A DNA stretch of 64,000 bases from Cellvibrio sp. UBA7661 (GCA_002483365.1 DLHT01000005.1:186001-250000); one strand, 5' to 3'; shown: positions 16,515-25,954, counted from the first letter of the stretch. Notes: generated from the sequence alone by a model not told the origin. Numbers and translations: made by a program.

Positions 16515-18080
16515 TTACCACCAGGTAGCGTAGATCACAATCAACACCAACACTACCCCCAATGAAGCAGTATTAAAACCCGATGTAGTAGAGAAACTGA
16601 CTCCGTTCAAATCGACTGCATTTGGTTGATCTTTTGCTCCACCCAAATAAGTCACTGCAGCAGCCAATACACAACACAGAATAAAGACCAAACCTACACG
16701 ATCCATAAAGGGAACTTCGGGAATATAAATCTTAAACAGCCAGGAGAATGTAACCGACGCAATTGCTGCGGTCAGCGCAGAAGCTGCGGTCGCCTTCTTC
16801 CAGAAGAATCCAAACAGGAAAATCACCACAATACCCGGCGTAAAGAAGCCGGTAAATTCCTGAATGAATTGGAATGCCTGTTCAGATTTACCAACCAAAG
16901 GTTTAGCCAGCAACACTGCAATAATCATCGCAATTGCCGCAGTCAAACGCCCCACAAATACCAGCTTGTGTTCCGAGGCTTCAGGATTAAATGATTTTTT
17001 ATAAATATCCATCGTGAAAATCGTGGACACGCTGTTGCTCATGGAACTGAGTGAAGATGCAATAGCAGCAACCAATGCAGCAAACGCAATACCTAATAAA
17101 CCGTGCGGTAATAGTTTCATCATTTCAGGATATGCCTGATCAGCTTTTGTTAAATCTGGCGCAAGAACGACTGCGCAAATACCAGGCAACACAACAATAA
17201 TGGGTACAAATAATTTTACGTAAGCCGCAAATGCCATACCTTTTTGCGCTTCCTGAAGACTTTTTGCAGCCAATGCACGCTGAATAATGTATTGGTTAAA
17301 ACCCCAATAGCTGATATTCATAATCCACAAGCCACCAATCAATACCGAGATACCCGGCAGATTTGCGTAACTTGGGTTTTCTGGCGATAAAATCATATCG
17401 AATTTTTCCGGTGCTTTTTCCAGCAACGTAGAGAAACCGGAAACCACACCAGCACCATCAGAAATTTGGTTCAAGGCAAGATAGCTCACCAAAATCCCGC
17501 CCAATACTAATAGCGCAACCTGAATAATATCGGTCATGGCGACTGCTTTGAGTCCGCCATAAATGGAATAAGTCATGGAAAACAATGCAAGAAAGATCAT
17601 CCCATAAAGCATATCCACACCGAGGAATTGCGAAATAGCGAGTGACCCCAAATATAACACCGAGGTTAAATTCACAAAGGTGTAAAGCGCGAGCCAGAAA
17701 ATCGCCATCACAGTACGCACACGTCCGTCATAACGATTTTCCAAAAATTGCGGCATGGTATAAATGCCTTTGGCGAGGAAAATAGGCAAAAAATACTTAG
17801 CAATAATGATCAAGGTAATTGCTGCCATAAGTTCGTAAGCAGCAATCCCCATGCCTATCACATAACCGGAACCAGACATACCGATAATTTGTTCCGCCGA
17901 GATATTTGCTGCAATTAATGACGCACCAATCGCCCACCAAGGTAAGGATTTGCTTGCAAGAAAATAGTCATTGGCGTTTTTTTCGTGGCCTTTTTCATCG
18001 CGGGAAACCCACCAGGCAACACCCAGCAACATCAGTGTGTAGGCGACCAATACGCCAATATCCAAGCCGTTAAGAATCAT
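16515..18080 (-). CDS. SGLT-type sodium/sugar symporter (SSS family)
   Basis: Inner-membrane Na+-coupled sugar importer of 521 residues with about 14 transmembrane helices. Strong block identity to the Vibrio vSGLT galactose transporter is visible from memory: NDYFLASKSLPWWAIGAS, NISAEQIIGMSGSGY, FVNLTSVLYLG, YSIYGGLKAVAMTDIIQV and YWGFNQYIIQRALAAKS. The conserved Asn and the GGLWIMNISYWGFNQY segment belong to the sugar site region. Galactose, glucose or arabinose are plausible substrates. It sits between an aldose-dehydrogenase-like SDR and a lactonase on the same strand, supporting uptake for an oxidative pathway. Confidence 0.92.
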   Translation of the reverse strand: MILNGLDIGVLVAYTLMLLGVAWWVSRDEKGHEKNANDYFLASKSLPWWAIGASLIAANISAEQIIGMSGSGYVIGMGIAAYELMAAITLIIIAKYFLPIFLAKGIYTMPQFLENRYDGRVRTVMAIFWLALYTFVNLTSVLYLGSLAISQFLGVDMLYGMIFLALFSMTYSIYGGLKAVAMTDIIQVALLVLGGILVSYLALNQISDGAGVVSGFSTLLEKAPEKFDMILSPENPSYANLPGISVLIGGLWIMNISYWGFNQYIIQRALAAKSLQEAQKGMAFAAYVKLFVPIIVVLPGICAVVLAPDLTKADQAYPEMMKLLPHGLLGIAFAALVAAIASSLSSMSNSVSTIFTMDIYKKSFNPEASEHKLVFVGRLTAAIAMIIAVLLAKPLVGKSEQAFQFIQEFTGFFTPGIVVIFLFGFFWKKATAASALTAAIASVTFSWLFKIYIPEVPFMDRVGLVFILCCVLAAAVTYLGGAKDQPNAVDLNGVSFSTTSGFNTASLGVVLVLIVIYATWW

Positions 18081-18225
18081 GATTAACCTCTATGTAGCAG
18101 TACTTTGCACAAGCACGTGTTATTAAAAAATTTTGTTTTTATCAGGTCTGCGATTTTTTATGGAAGACTTTCTTGTGGCTGTGTTTATCCAATCGCTTTT
18201 TAACAATAGCTCTCTTTTTTTACTA

Positions 18226-18280
18226 TTTTTTTCTCTGTTTTTATCTGTTTTTTTCTCTGTTTTTATCTGTTTTTACGCTG
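18226..18280. repeat. T-rich imperfect tandem repeat, period about 22
   Basis: Modules CTCTGTTTTTATCTG recur at 18233 and 18255, with a degenerate third start at 18270. In symporter mRNA it reads as an A-rich, unstructured leader. Slippage-prone composition; no coding meaning seen. Confidence 0.6.
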
Positions 18281-18324
18281 ACTTTCTAACAAACGCTCCG
18301 TCTAAAAATTGCCCTTTTTAATAG

Positions 18325-18362
18325 CAAGAAGCATTCATCAGTTTGCTGATGAATGCTTCTTG
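18325..18362. repeat. 17-bp perfect inverted repeat with 4-base loop
   Basis: Arms at 18325-18341 and 18346-18362 are fully complementary, with loop TTTG. No U-tract follows on either strand, so it may be a processing or mRNA-stability hairpin, a large operator, or a repeated extragenic palindrome rather than a simple terminator. Confidence 0.7.
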
Positions 18363-18401
18363 TAATACACACCACTAACGCCAGTATGTAGGGGCTGTGC
18401 G

Positions 18402-19187
18402 TTAAATTCTCCCGCCATCGACAATAAATTCTTGCGATGTGATCATGGCAGAATCATCGGCCGCGAGGAACAGCGCGAGATTGGCAACATCATGTGCACC
18501 CAAACGCTTTTTCAGGCACACACGCTTCATCAATTCCGCTTCTTCTTCCGGGGTCAGCCATTTTTCCAATTGTTTGGGCGTTGCCACCCAACCCGGCAAA
18601 ATAGAATTCACCCGAATATTATCCACGCCGTAATCCGTTGCCAGCGCTTTGGAGATCCCCAGAATTCCCGCCTTGGCAGTGATATAACTGGCCAGATTTG
18701 GCGGGCCAAATTGTACGTTGATCGAACTGATATTGATGATCGATCCACCACCCAATGCAACCATCATAGGGTGTACGGTTTGTGCCGCAAAAAAGGCGGG
18801 ATGCAAATTAATCGCCAGACCGCGATACCAATTATCTGCCGTCATCGTACGGGTGTCGTAGCGCTGGTCATTGGCAGCGTTGTTCACCAGCACACTGATA
18901 TCACCCACCATTTTTTGTGCGTTGAGCACACTCTGTTTGAGTGCGGCTATATCGCTTACATCGCACAGTTCAAACCAGGGACGAGCAAAACCTTTTTGTT
19001 CCAACTCGTCACACAATGCCAAAGCACCCGCTTCATCGATATCAATGAAAGCGACCTTTGCCCCCTGGGCCACAAATGCTTCCACCAAGGCTGCACCTAT
19101 CCCGGTAGAGCCGCCGGTAATAAACACACTACGCCCAACCAGACTGGGGTAACGGGCGTATCCTTGGTGATTTGAAAAGCTCTGCAT
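18402..19187 (-). CDS. SDR-family aldose (sugar) 1-dehydrogenase, probable
   Basis: Classical short-chain dehydrogenase of 261 residues. It has the cofactor motif TGGSTGIG (about 24-31), an acidic FIDID after beta2 that favours NAD+ (about 47-51), NNAAND, the catalytic Ser in NISSINVQFG and Tyr-x-x-x-Lys in YITAKAG, then LPGWVATPKQLEKWLTPEEE. This last block and the N-terminal YPSLVGR resemble bacterial xylose, arabinose and galactose dehydrogenases such as Caulobacter XylB. With the lactonase and SGLT-type transporter, oxidation of an aldose to its lactone is the likely role. The precise sugar is uncertain. Confidence 0.82.
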   Translation of the reverse strand: MQSFSNHQGYARYPSLVGRSVFITGGSTGIGAALVEAFVAQGAKVAFIDIDEAGALALCDELEQKGFARPWFELCDVSDIAALKQSVLNAQKMVGDISVLVNNAANDQRYDTRTMTADNWYRGLAINLHPAFFAAQTVHPMMVALGGGSIINISSINVQFGPPNLASYITAKAGILGISKALATDYGVDNIRVNSILPGWVATPKQLEKWLTPEEEAELMKRVCLKKRLGAHDVANLALFLAADDSAMITSQEFIVDGGRI

Positions 19188-19259
19188 GTTGAATTCTCTC
19201 TGCTTGAACAGGTTCGCTTACCGATAGTAGCTTAGGTAGAAAACTCGGACCCTTGCAGT

Positions 19260-19970
19260 TTATTTCGGTTTTACCAGAGAGACATTAATTAGCTGCATAA
19301 CCTCTTGCAGCAACACTTTTACTGCCCTGCTCGCCTCCTCTTTGTCACCCGCGCAAATAGCATCATAAATGCGCTTGTGATCGTCATAGTCAGCGGTCAA
19401 TACACCTTTGAGCTGGTTGGTACTGGCAATACTGACGCGTAAGGCAACCTGAATGAACTCGCGCAACTGGAAGAAGAAGCGGTTGTTACTGGCAGCCAGG
19501 ATCGCGCAATGGAACTCGATATCCGCAGAGAGTGGGTCATCATGCCCTTCATCCGCGCGCTTCATCCGCGCCAACGCATCGCCAATCGCTTTGATACCAG
19601 CGGCATCCTGATTATTTTCAGCAGCCAATACAGCTGCTTCCGGCTCAATCGCCATACGCAATTGGGTAAATTCACGCAGCAGCTCAAGCGATGGCCTGGC
19701 ATTTAACGTCCAGCTCAGCACATCGGCATCAAACATATTCCAATGGCTGGAAGGCATTACCCGGATTCCCTGCCGCGGGCGCGATGCAATCAGCCCTTTG
19801 GCTGTGAGCATTTTTACCGCTTCACGGGTCACGCTGCGGCTGATATTGAATTGCTGCGATAGCTCAGCTTCCGTAGGGAATGACTTATCTATCGCATATT
19901 GACCTTGGACAATTGCCGCTCCCAGCTGATGAGTCAACTGGTGTGTGAGGTTGCGCCCTGTATCCAGCAT
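19260..19970 (-). CDS. FadR/GntR-family (FCD domain) transcriptional regulator, DgoR-like
   Basis: The 236-residue protein has an N-terminal winged helix (about 10-75; FPTEAELSQQFNISRSVTREA) and a C-terminal all-helical FCD ligand domain (about 95-225) with the metal-site Asp/His pattern DIEFHCAILAASNN and DHKRIYDAI. The HWNMFDADVLSW segment resembles DgoR, the galactonate-responsive repressor. It is the first gene upstream of the dehydrogenase-symporter-lactonase set, so it probably controls that set in response to a sugar acid. The operator was not identified. Confidence 0.87.
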   Translation of the reverse strand: MLDTGRNLTHQLTHQLGAAIVQGQYAIDKSFPTEAELSQQFNISRSVTREAVKMLTAKGLIASRPRQGIRVMPSSHWNMFDADVLSWTLNARPSLELLREFTQLRMAIEPEAAVLAAENNQDAAGIKAIGDALARMKRADEGHDDPLSADIEFHCAILAASNNRFFFQLREFIQVALRVSIASTNQLKGVLTADYDDHKRIYDAICAGDKEEASRAVKVLLQEVMQLINVSLVKPK

Positions 19971-20106
19971 AGTTAATTAGCCTATTTATATTATATATTT
20001 GCACTATATCCGGCAAGTGCTTTTATGTCTGCCCCTTTGGGCGAAAAAACATAGTTTATGTCGTTGATTACGCCGGATGTCGCCGTTCGGGGATCTAAAA
20101 AATAAA

Positions 20107-20134
20107 AACCCGCACCTGTACACAGGCGCGGGTT
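20107..20134 (-). terminator. Terminator of the pst-phoU operon
   Basis: A bulged stem (outer AACCCG/CGGGTT, inner CCTGT/ACAGG) is followed on the minus strand by TTTATTTTTTAG. It lies about 85 bases after the phoU stop. Confidence 0.85.
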
Positions 20135-20217
20135 ATTTAACAAGAGGATGCCATTTTAGTCACGCAAAAAATATTTACTGCTGACCGGCATTGTGGCTTC
20201 AGGCCATTCCTTACGAG

Positions 20218-20943
20218 CTATTCCTTACTGTTGATGTTTTCTTCAATCTCTTCCAGATTGGAGTGACGGACATCCTCACCGTTCACCAGATAGATCACAT
20301 ATTGCGCAAGGTTGCGCGCGTGATCACCAATCCGCTCCAGTGCGCGCAGCGACCACATGATATTCAACACGCGGGTAATACTGCGCGGATCTTCAATCAT
20401 AAAAGTCACCAGCTCACGCATAGCAGTGCTGTATTCCATATCGACTTGCCTGTCGGTTTGCACCACATTGAGTGCTAAATCCATATCCAGACGCGCAAAT
20501 GCATCGAGTGCATCCTGCAACATGCGCGACACATGGCCACCAATATGGCGCACTTCAATGTAACCGCGAGGTGCAAGGCCATCTTTATTCATGGCGATTG
20601 CCTGACGTGCAATTTTGGTTGCCTCGTCACCGATACGCTCCAAATCGGTAATCGCTTTGGTAACCGCAATCACCAAACGCAAATCACTGGCCGCAGGTTG
20701 GCGACGCGCAAGAATACGCACGCATTCTTCATCGATCGTGATTTCCATTGAATTCACTTTCAAATCAGCGCGCACAACTTGTTCTGCACGTTCAATATCC
20801 GCATCGATCAGCGCCTGGATTGCATCGTTTACCTGACGCTGCGCCATACCGCCCATTTCCGATAAATGCGTGCGGATGGTTTCGAGCTCGATATTGTATT
20901 GTTGCGAAATATGATGAGTGTGACTCGTAATATCCATAACCAT
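20218..20943 (-). CDS. phoU: Phosphate signalling regulator PhoU
   Basis: PhoU couples the Pst transporter to the PhoR/PhoB two-component system and prevents Pho activation when phosphate is plentiful. The ATG at 20943 lies 6 bases after a GGAGG RBS and gives 241 residues, the usual length. Two three-helix PhoU repeats are visible, each with an acidic metal-binding signature (DLERIGDEATKIARQA and LERIGDHARNLAQYV). It is the distal gene of pstSCAB-phoU; the RBS starts within bases of the pstB stop. Confidence 0.95.
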   Translation of the reverse strand: MVMDITSHTHHISQQYNIELETIRTHLSEMGGMAQRQVNDAIQALIDADIERAEQVVRADLKVNSMEITIDEECVRILARRQPAASDLRLVIAVTKAITDLERIGDEATKIARQAIAMNKDGLAPRGYIEVRHIGGHVSRMLQDALDAFARLDMDLALNVVQTDRQVDMEYSTAMRELVTFMIEDPRSITRVLNIMWSLRALERIGDHARNLAQYVIYLVNGEDVRHSNLEEIEENINSKE

Positions 20944-20957
20944 GATGCGCCTCCGCA

Positions 20958-21746
20958 TTAACCGTAACGGCCGGTGATGTAATCTTCAGTTTGTTTTTTA
21001 CTTGGGTTGGTGAAGAGTGTGTCAGTCAAATCATGCTCAATCAAATCACCCATGTACATGAATGCGGTGTAATCCGATACGCGCGCAGCTTGCTGCATGT
21101 TATGGGTCACAATCACAATGGTGTACTGATTTTTCAATTCGTTGATCAGCTCTTCAATCTTTAATGTTGAGATAGGATCAAGTGCTGATGCAGGTTCGTC
21201 CAACAAAATAACTTCCGGTTCAATCGCAATTGCGCGAGCAATCACCAAGCGCTGCTGCTGACCACCAGACAATCCAAATGCGTTATCGTGCAAGCGATCT
21301 TTCACTTCATCCCACAACGCTGCGCCGCGCAATGATTTCTCTACAACTTCATCGAGAATCCGTTTGGATTTCACACCTTGTAAGCGTAGACCATAAGCAA
21401 CATTTTCATAAATAGATTTGGGAAATGGATTGGGTTTTTGGAACACCATTCCCACTTGGCGACGCAGTTCGGCAACGTCAACACTCTTGTCATAAATGTT
21501 GCTGCCATCCAACAAGATTTCGCCTTCTACGCGGCACGCATCAACCAAATCATTCATCCGATTGAAACAGCGCAGCAGCGTTGATTTTCCACAGCCGGAA
21601 GGGCCAATAAATGCAGTGACCTTTTTTTCCGGAATTTTCATATTAACAGCGTTAAGCGCACGCTTTTGGCCGTAAAACAAGTCGAGGTTTTTTACTTCAA
21701 GCTTGATCGATTCTGCTGATGCAGTTGGCAATGCTGTTGGGCTCAT
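20958..21746 (-). CDS. pstB: Phosphate ABC transporter ATP-binding protein
   Basis: Cytoplasmic ATPase of the high-affinity phosphate importer, 262 residues. Motifs are Walker A GPSGCGKST (about 48-56), Q-loop FQKPNPFPKSIYENVAYG, signature LSGGQQQRL, Walker B VILLDEPASALDP and H-loop VTHNMQQA. The sequence is typical PstB, including the RCFNRMNDL stretch. It lies 83 bases after pstA and is followed directly by phoU. Confidence 0.97.
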   Translation of the reverse strand: MSPTALPTASAESIKLEVKNLDLFYGQKRALNAVNMKIPEKKVTAFIGPSGCGKSTLLRCFNRMNDLVDACRVEGEILLDGSNIYDKSVDVAELRRQVGMVFQKPNPFPKSIYENVAYGLRLQGVKSKRILDEVVEKSLRGAALWDEVKDRLHDNAFGLSGGQQQRLVIARAIAIEPEVILLDEPASALDPISTLKIEELINELKNQYTIVIVTHNMQQAARVSDYTAFMYMGDLIEHDLTDTLFTNPSKKQTEDYITGRYG

Positions 21747-21829
21747 AATCGGGGCCTGTTTAAGACTCGGTTAAATTTTGATTAACAATATATTTCAAAT
21801 AAATGACAGATTTATTACAAAGCCTGTCA

Positions 21830-23521
21830 TTAGTCCGATGCGCTACGATATTTCTCACGCAAATTATTGCGGATTTTGATTGCCGTAATATTCAACGCAA
21901 TGATTAATAGCACCAACGTCAATGAAGTCGCATATACCAGTGGGCGCGCTGCTTCTACGTTAGGGCTTTGGAAACCCACATCGTAAATATGGAAACCCAA
22001 GTGCATAATTTTTTGGTCAAGATGCAGGTATGGATAATTCCCGTCGATGGGTAGCGCGGGTGCCAGCTTTACAACACCAACCAACATTAACGGCGCAACC
22101 TCGCCTGCCGCGCGTGCGATTGCCAAAATCAGCCCGGTCATCATCGCCGGCGTTGCCAACGGAACTACTACCTTCCACAGGGTTTCCGCTTTGGTTGCGC
22201 CTAATGCAAGGCTGCCTTGGCGAATCGTACTTGGAATGCGCGACAACCCTTCCTCAGTAGAAACAATCACGATTGGCAATGTTAATAATGCCAGTGTGAG
22301 CGAGGCCCAAAATAATCCCGGTGTACCGAATGTTGGTGACGGCAGTGATTCTGCATAAAACAATTCATCGAGGCTGCCACCTAATGTGTATACAAAAAAG
22401 CCCAAACCAAATACGCCGTACACAATCGATGGCACACCGGCAAGGTTGTACACCGAAATACGGATTATTTTCAAAAAGGTTCCCTGCTTGGCATATTCAC
22501 GCAAATAAATTGCAGCGAGCACACCAAAGGGCGTAACCATAATTGACATCACAATAACCATGGTCAGGGTGCCGAAGATTGCAGGGAAAATACCACCTTC
22601 AGTATTGGCCTCACGCGGTTCATCGCTCATGAATTCCCAAAAGCGTTCAACGTACTGACCAATCTTGGCGACAACACCCATTTCATTCGGACGGGTTACG
22701 CGGACAATATGATCAAATGCAATAACCACTTCTTTGCCATCGGCCGTACGTGCAACCAATTGGTCGCGCGTTGCCTGCGCAAGAATTTCGTCGCGCTCTT
22801 TTTTAATCACATCGTATTCTGCTTCCAGTGCTGCACGACGCTCTGCAAATTCTGCATCGGCACTCGCCATTTTTGCACCGGTTGCGCCATCCAACTCCAA
22901 GCGGCGGCGTTCCAAACGCAACTCATCCATTTTGTTGTTAATACGGCCGATATCCACTTTTTCGATGCGGCTGACTTTGTGGTGTAAATCGAGTGCACGC
23001 TCCAAACGTTGGTTAAGTTGATCCCAAAAATCAGCGCTTTTTAATTCGCTGACAATTTTTCCCTGCTCTTTAATTAACACGGGATAACCGTAAAAATTAC
23101 CCCACTCGCGACGCTCGATTGAAATTGCATCGGCCGGGTATTGCCATTCATCCATACCGGTTTCAAGAAACCAGGAAAAATCGCGACCATTAACATCACG
23201 GTTACCCATTTTGAATAGATAGCGAGTGATTAGCTCTACATCCTGCGCAACGGTATAACCACCATCGCGCGCTACTGATGCAGGGATAATTTCATCGCGC
23301 ACCACTTCGCCCATCACAATCTGGCGATTGCCATCACGATCGACAACGGATGTTTGCAAAATATCGGCAGGCCAAAAATGGCCGAAGCCACGCACCGCAA
23401 TCAAACCCAGCAAGCCCAACACCATTAACATACAAATGGCTACAGCGCCGCCGTTTAACCAGATCCATGGCGAGCCACTGTTGAACCAGGATGTTTTTCG
23501 TTTCAATAATTTTTTCATCAC
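21830..23521 (-). CDS. pstA: Phosphate ABC transporter permease PstA, long form
   Basis: Membrane subunit of the phosphate importer with 563 residues, nearly twice the E. coli length. One transmembrane helix (about 25-45) is followed by an extracytoplasmic region to about residue 320, including a charged coiled coil (about 183-260) rich in Glu/Arg/Lys, then the five-helix permease domain with EEGLSRIPSTIRQGSLALGA (EAA-type loop). Long PstA proteins with such an N-terminal domain (DUF3333 type) occur in Pseudomonas-like bacteria. The start could be either of two adjacent ATGs. It lies 25 bases after pstC. Confidence 0.93.
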   Translation of the reverse strand: MMKKLLKRKTSWFNSGSPWIWLNGGAVAICMLMVLGLLGLIAVRGFGHFWPADILQTSVVDRDGNRQIVMGEVVRDEIIPASVARDGGYTVAQDVELITRYLFKMGNRDVNGRDFSWFLETGMDEWQYPADAISIERREWGNFYGYPVLIKEQGKIVSELKSADFWDQLNQRLERALDLHHKVSRIEKVDIGRINNKMDELRLERRRLELDGATGAKMASADAEFAERRAALEAEYDVIKKERDEILAQATRDQLVARTADGKEVVIAFDHIVRVTRPNEMGVVAKIGQYVERFWEFMSDEPREANTEGGIFPAIFGTLTMVIVMSIMVTPFGVLAAIYLREYAKQGTFLKIIRISVYNLAGVPSIVYGVFGLGFFVYTLGGSLDELFYAESLPSPTFGTPGLFWASLTLALLTLPIVIVSTEEGLSRIPSTIRQGSLALGATKAETLWKVVVPLATPAMMTGLILAIARAAGEVAPLMLVGVVKLAPALPIDGNYPYLHLDQKIMHLGFHIYDVGFQSPNVEAARPLVYATSLTLVLLIIALNITAIKIRNNLREKYRSASD

Positions 23522-23546
23522 ATTTTTCCGAAAAAGTTATCCAACA

Positions 23547-25838
23547 TTACAGATTGCTGTAGCGTTGACGTAGGCGCTGACGAATAACTTCAGCCAACGT
23601 ATTCACAACAAAAGTCAGTGCAAGCAAGACTAACGCAGCAAGGAACAACACACGGAAATGTGTACTACCGACTGCCGTCTCCGGCAACTCCACTGCAATA
23701 TTTGCAGACAAGGTACGCATACCTTCGAAGATATTAAAATTCACAACAGGGCTATTACCGGTTGCCATTAACACGATCATGGTTTCACCTACAGCGCGAC
23801 CAAAGCCCATCATTACAGCCGAAAAAATGCCTGGACTTGCGGTGGGTAACACTACACCCACCATGGTTTGCCAAGGTGTTGCGCCCAGCGCTAATGAACC
23901 TTGTGTGAGATGACGCGGCACACTGAATACCGCATCTTCTGCGATAGAAAAAATACTGGGGATTACTGCAAAGCCCATGATGATGCCAACAACCAATGCA
24001 TTGCGCTGATCGTAATTAATTCCATTATCGGTAAACCATTGACGCATGCTGCCATCAAAAACCCAGATCTCGGTTAACGGGCTCATCGCAACACAGGCCC
24101 ACACCGTCGCAATAATTGGCAACACAACAATCACTGCTTCCCAACCTTCCGGAATCCGGTTGCGGATCGATTCAGGAAACTTGCTCCAGATGAATCCGGT
24201 AACCAACATAATGACGGGCAACAAAATGAGAATGCTGAAAATGGCTGGCAAATGGTTTTCGATAAACGGTGCAAGCCATAAACCTGCAAGGAAACCAAGA
24301 ATTACCGTTGGTAAGGCCGCCATAATTTCGATAGTTGGTTTTACAATTCCGCGCAATTTAGGTGTCATGAAATAGGCGGTATAAATTGCGCCCATTACAC
24401 CTAGCGGCACAGCAAATAAAATCGCAAAAAAAGCCGCTTTCAAGGTGCCGAGAGACAAAGGAACAAAACTCATTTTGGCTTCAAAGTTATCGCTGCCTGA
24501 TGACGCCTGCCAAATATAATCAGGTTCGTCACGCCCTTCGTACCACACTTTTTGCCACAGCGAACTGAATGAGACTTCAGGGTGTTTATTCCATACATCC
24601 AATAACGCTACATTTTTACTTTCATCAATCATCAGCGCGCGATTGTTAATCGGTGAAATCGCAATTTTGTCGATCGCTTTGTCGCTAATAGATTCATTGA
24701 ATAGCGTGCGATGAGAAGTACCGTAGTAAATTCCGATATTGCCTTTATCATCGCCCGCCCAAAAACCACGGCGAGCAAACTCTGGAGCAAAACCGGTAAC
24801 CGAACCCTCTAGCGAATCGAAATCGCGCACATGCGTTACATGATATTCATTGTGAGGATCGCGCACTAAAAACCATTGGCTGACATGCCCTTCACTGGTA
24901 CCAACGACCAATGATCCGGTACCGACCAAAAATTGCATCGCTGTAATCTTGCCATTAGCAACCACAACCGCATCTTTGCGCTCTGCGCTGGATGGACTGA
25001 TGATTTTGTACAACACCATCTGTGATTTATCAGTCGCTATCACTAAATGTTGTGCGCGCTCATCAATTTGCATGTGAGTACCAGTAACACCTTGCGGCAA
25101 CGGAGGCAGGGTAAAAATTTCCTGCTCCAGCGTTACTGCACCAGTAATTAAATTGCGGCTACTACTGAATACTCCCAACAGCAAACGATTATCTTCCGTC
25201 AGTGCACCAATCAATGTGCCACTGGAAGTCTCCTGAATCGCCAATACTTTTAATGCTGCACCCTGTGCATCAAGCTGGATAGGTTGATCGCCCAATGGAA
25301 ATTCAAGGCTGGGGGTAATTTGACGTTTATCATTTGGATAACTTAATGCGTATTCGGTTTTTGCAACGGCAACCTGACCATTGCTGTAACCATATGCAAC
25401 CAGTCCGTGATCGGCTGTACTGGTGGCCAATACTGAAAAATTAGCACCATCCGCTTTTGGCATTTGGGCTGATAACAAAGTTTTTCCATCATCAACCGTA
25501 AAAAAACTGACTGCACCGCTGCGCTTGAAGTTGCCACCAATTTCCTCATAGCGTTCAAGCGTAAGAAATTCAGTTTCGTCCTGTGGTGCGTTATGCAGAG
25601 CTTCGGGGGTATAGGTTTTAACAATCTCTACCGACGCACCGCGAAACAGCGGAGCAATTTCAGAGAACAAGTAAAAAAATATCAAACCTAATGAAAAAAC
25701 AACCGCCATACCGGCAGTCATTACTCCATACCGTGAAAGGCCATCCTTAAATTGACGGATACGGCGCAGACGCATGCGCTGTTCGAGTGTCGGCATCAAG
25801 CTGACAGATTCTTTTACCAATTGGGCGGGTTCGGACAT
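23547..25838 (-). CDS. pstC: Phosphate ABC transporter permease PstC, long form
   Basis: Second membrane subunit of Pst, 763 residues from the ATG at 25838 compared with about 320 in E. coli. After a first transmembrane helix (about 40-60) comes a roughly 400-residue extracytoplasmic region with WD-like beta-rich repeats (for example GYSNGQVAVAKTEYAL, LLGVFSSS), suggesting a beta-propeller, then the permease domain from about 460 with PRHLTQGSLALGATPWQT. Large PstC proteins pair with large PstA proteins in Pseudomonas relatives. It is separated from pstS by a terminator. Confidence 0.93.
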   Translation of the reverse strand: MSEPAQLVKESVSLMPTLEQRMRLRRIRQFKDGLSRYGVMTAGMAVVFSLGLIFFYLFSEIAPLFRGASVEIVKTYTPEALHNAPQDETEFLTLERYEEIGGNFKRSGAVSFFTVDDGKTLLSAQMPKADGANFSVLATSTADHGLVAYGYSNGQVAVAKTEYALSYPNDKRQITPSLEFPLGDQPIQLDAQGAALKVLAIQETSSGTLIGALTEDNRLLLGVFSSSRNLITGAVTLEQEIFTLPPLPQGVTGTHMQIDERAQHLVIATDKSQMVLYKIISPSSAERKDAVVVANGKITAMQFLVGTGSLVVGTSEGHVSQWFLVRDPHNEYHVTHVRDFDSLEGSVTGFAPEFARRGFWAGDDKGNIGIYYGTSHRTLFNESISDKAIDKIAISPINNRALMIDESKNVALLDVWNKHPEVSFSSLWQKVWYEGRDEPDYIWQASSGSDNFEAKMSFVPLSLGTLKAAFFAILFAVPLGVMGAIYTAYFMTPKLRGIVKPTIEIMAALPTVILGFLAGLWLAPFIENHLPAIFSILILLPVIMLVTGFIWSKFPESIRNRIPEGWEAVIVVLPIIATVWACVAMSPLTEIWVFDGSMRQWFTDNGINYDQRNALVVGIIMGFAVIPSIFSIAEDAVFSVPRHLTQGSLALGATPWQTMVGVVLPTASPGIFSAVMMGFGRAVGETMIVLMATGNSPVVNFNIFEGMRTLSANIAVELPETAVGSTHFRVLFLAALVLLALTFVVNTLAEVIRQRLRQRYSNL

Positions 25839-25954
25839 GATCTGCTCACTGTTAATCTTATGGCTCGGAAATCCTAGCAACCAAAAATGACACTTTTGTT
25901 ACAAAACCCTGCTTCACTGTCATTTTTCTGTAACACAGTTTTTTAGGGCAAAAA

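Larger units (their letters stand above)
18081..18401. other. Intergenic region between the SDR and symporter genes: T-rich tandem repeat and long hairpin
   Basis: No gene is supported in these 321 bases. It contains a T-rich imperfect tandem repeat at 18226-18280 (period 22, with CTCTG and TTTTTATCTG modules) and a 17-bp perfect hairpin at 18325-18362. On the transcribed minus strand the order is SDR stop, hairpin, A-rich repeat, symporter start. Confidence 0.7.

Noticed and set aside
18133..18321. Open frame on the plus strand encoding a Phe/Leu/Ser-rich 62-residue peptide
   Set aside because: It is generated by the T-rich tandem repeat, has no RBS and runs against the direction of the operon; low-complexity artefact is more likely.
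18432..19175. 247-codon plus-strand frame opposite the SDR gene
   Set aside because: The SDR on the minus strand has all catalytic motifs; the opposite frame has none.
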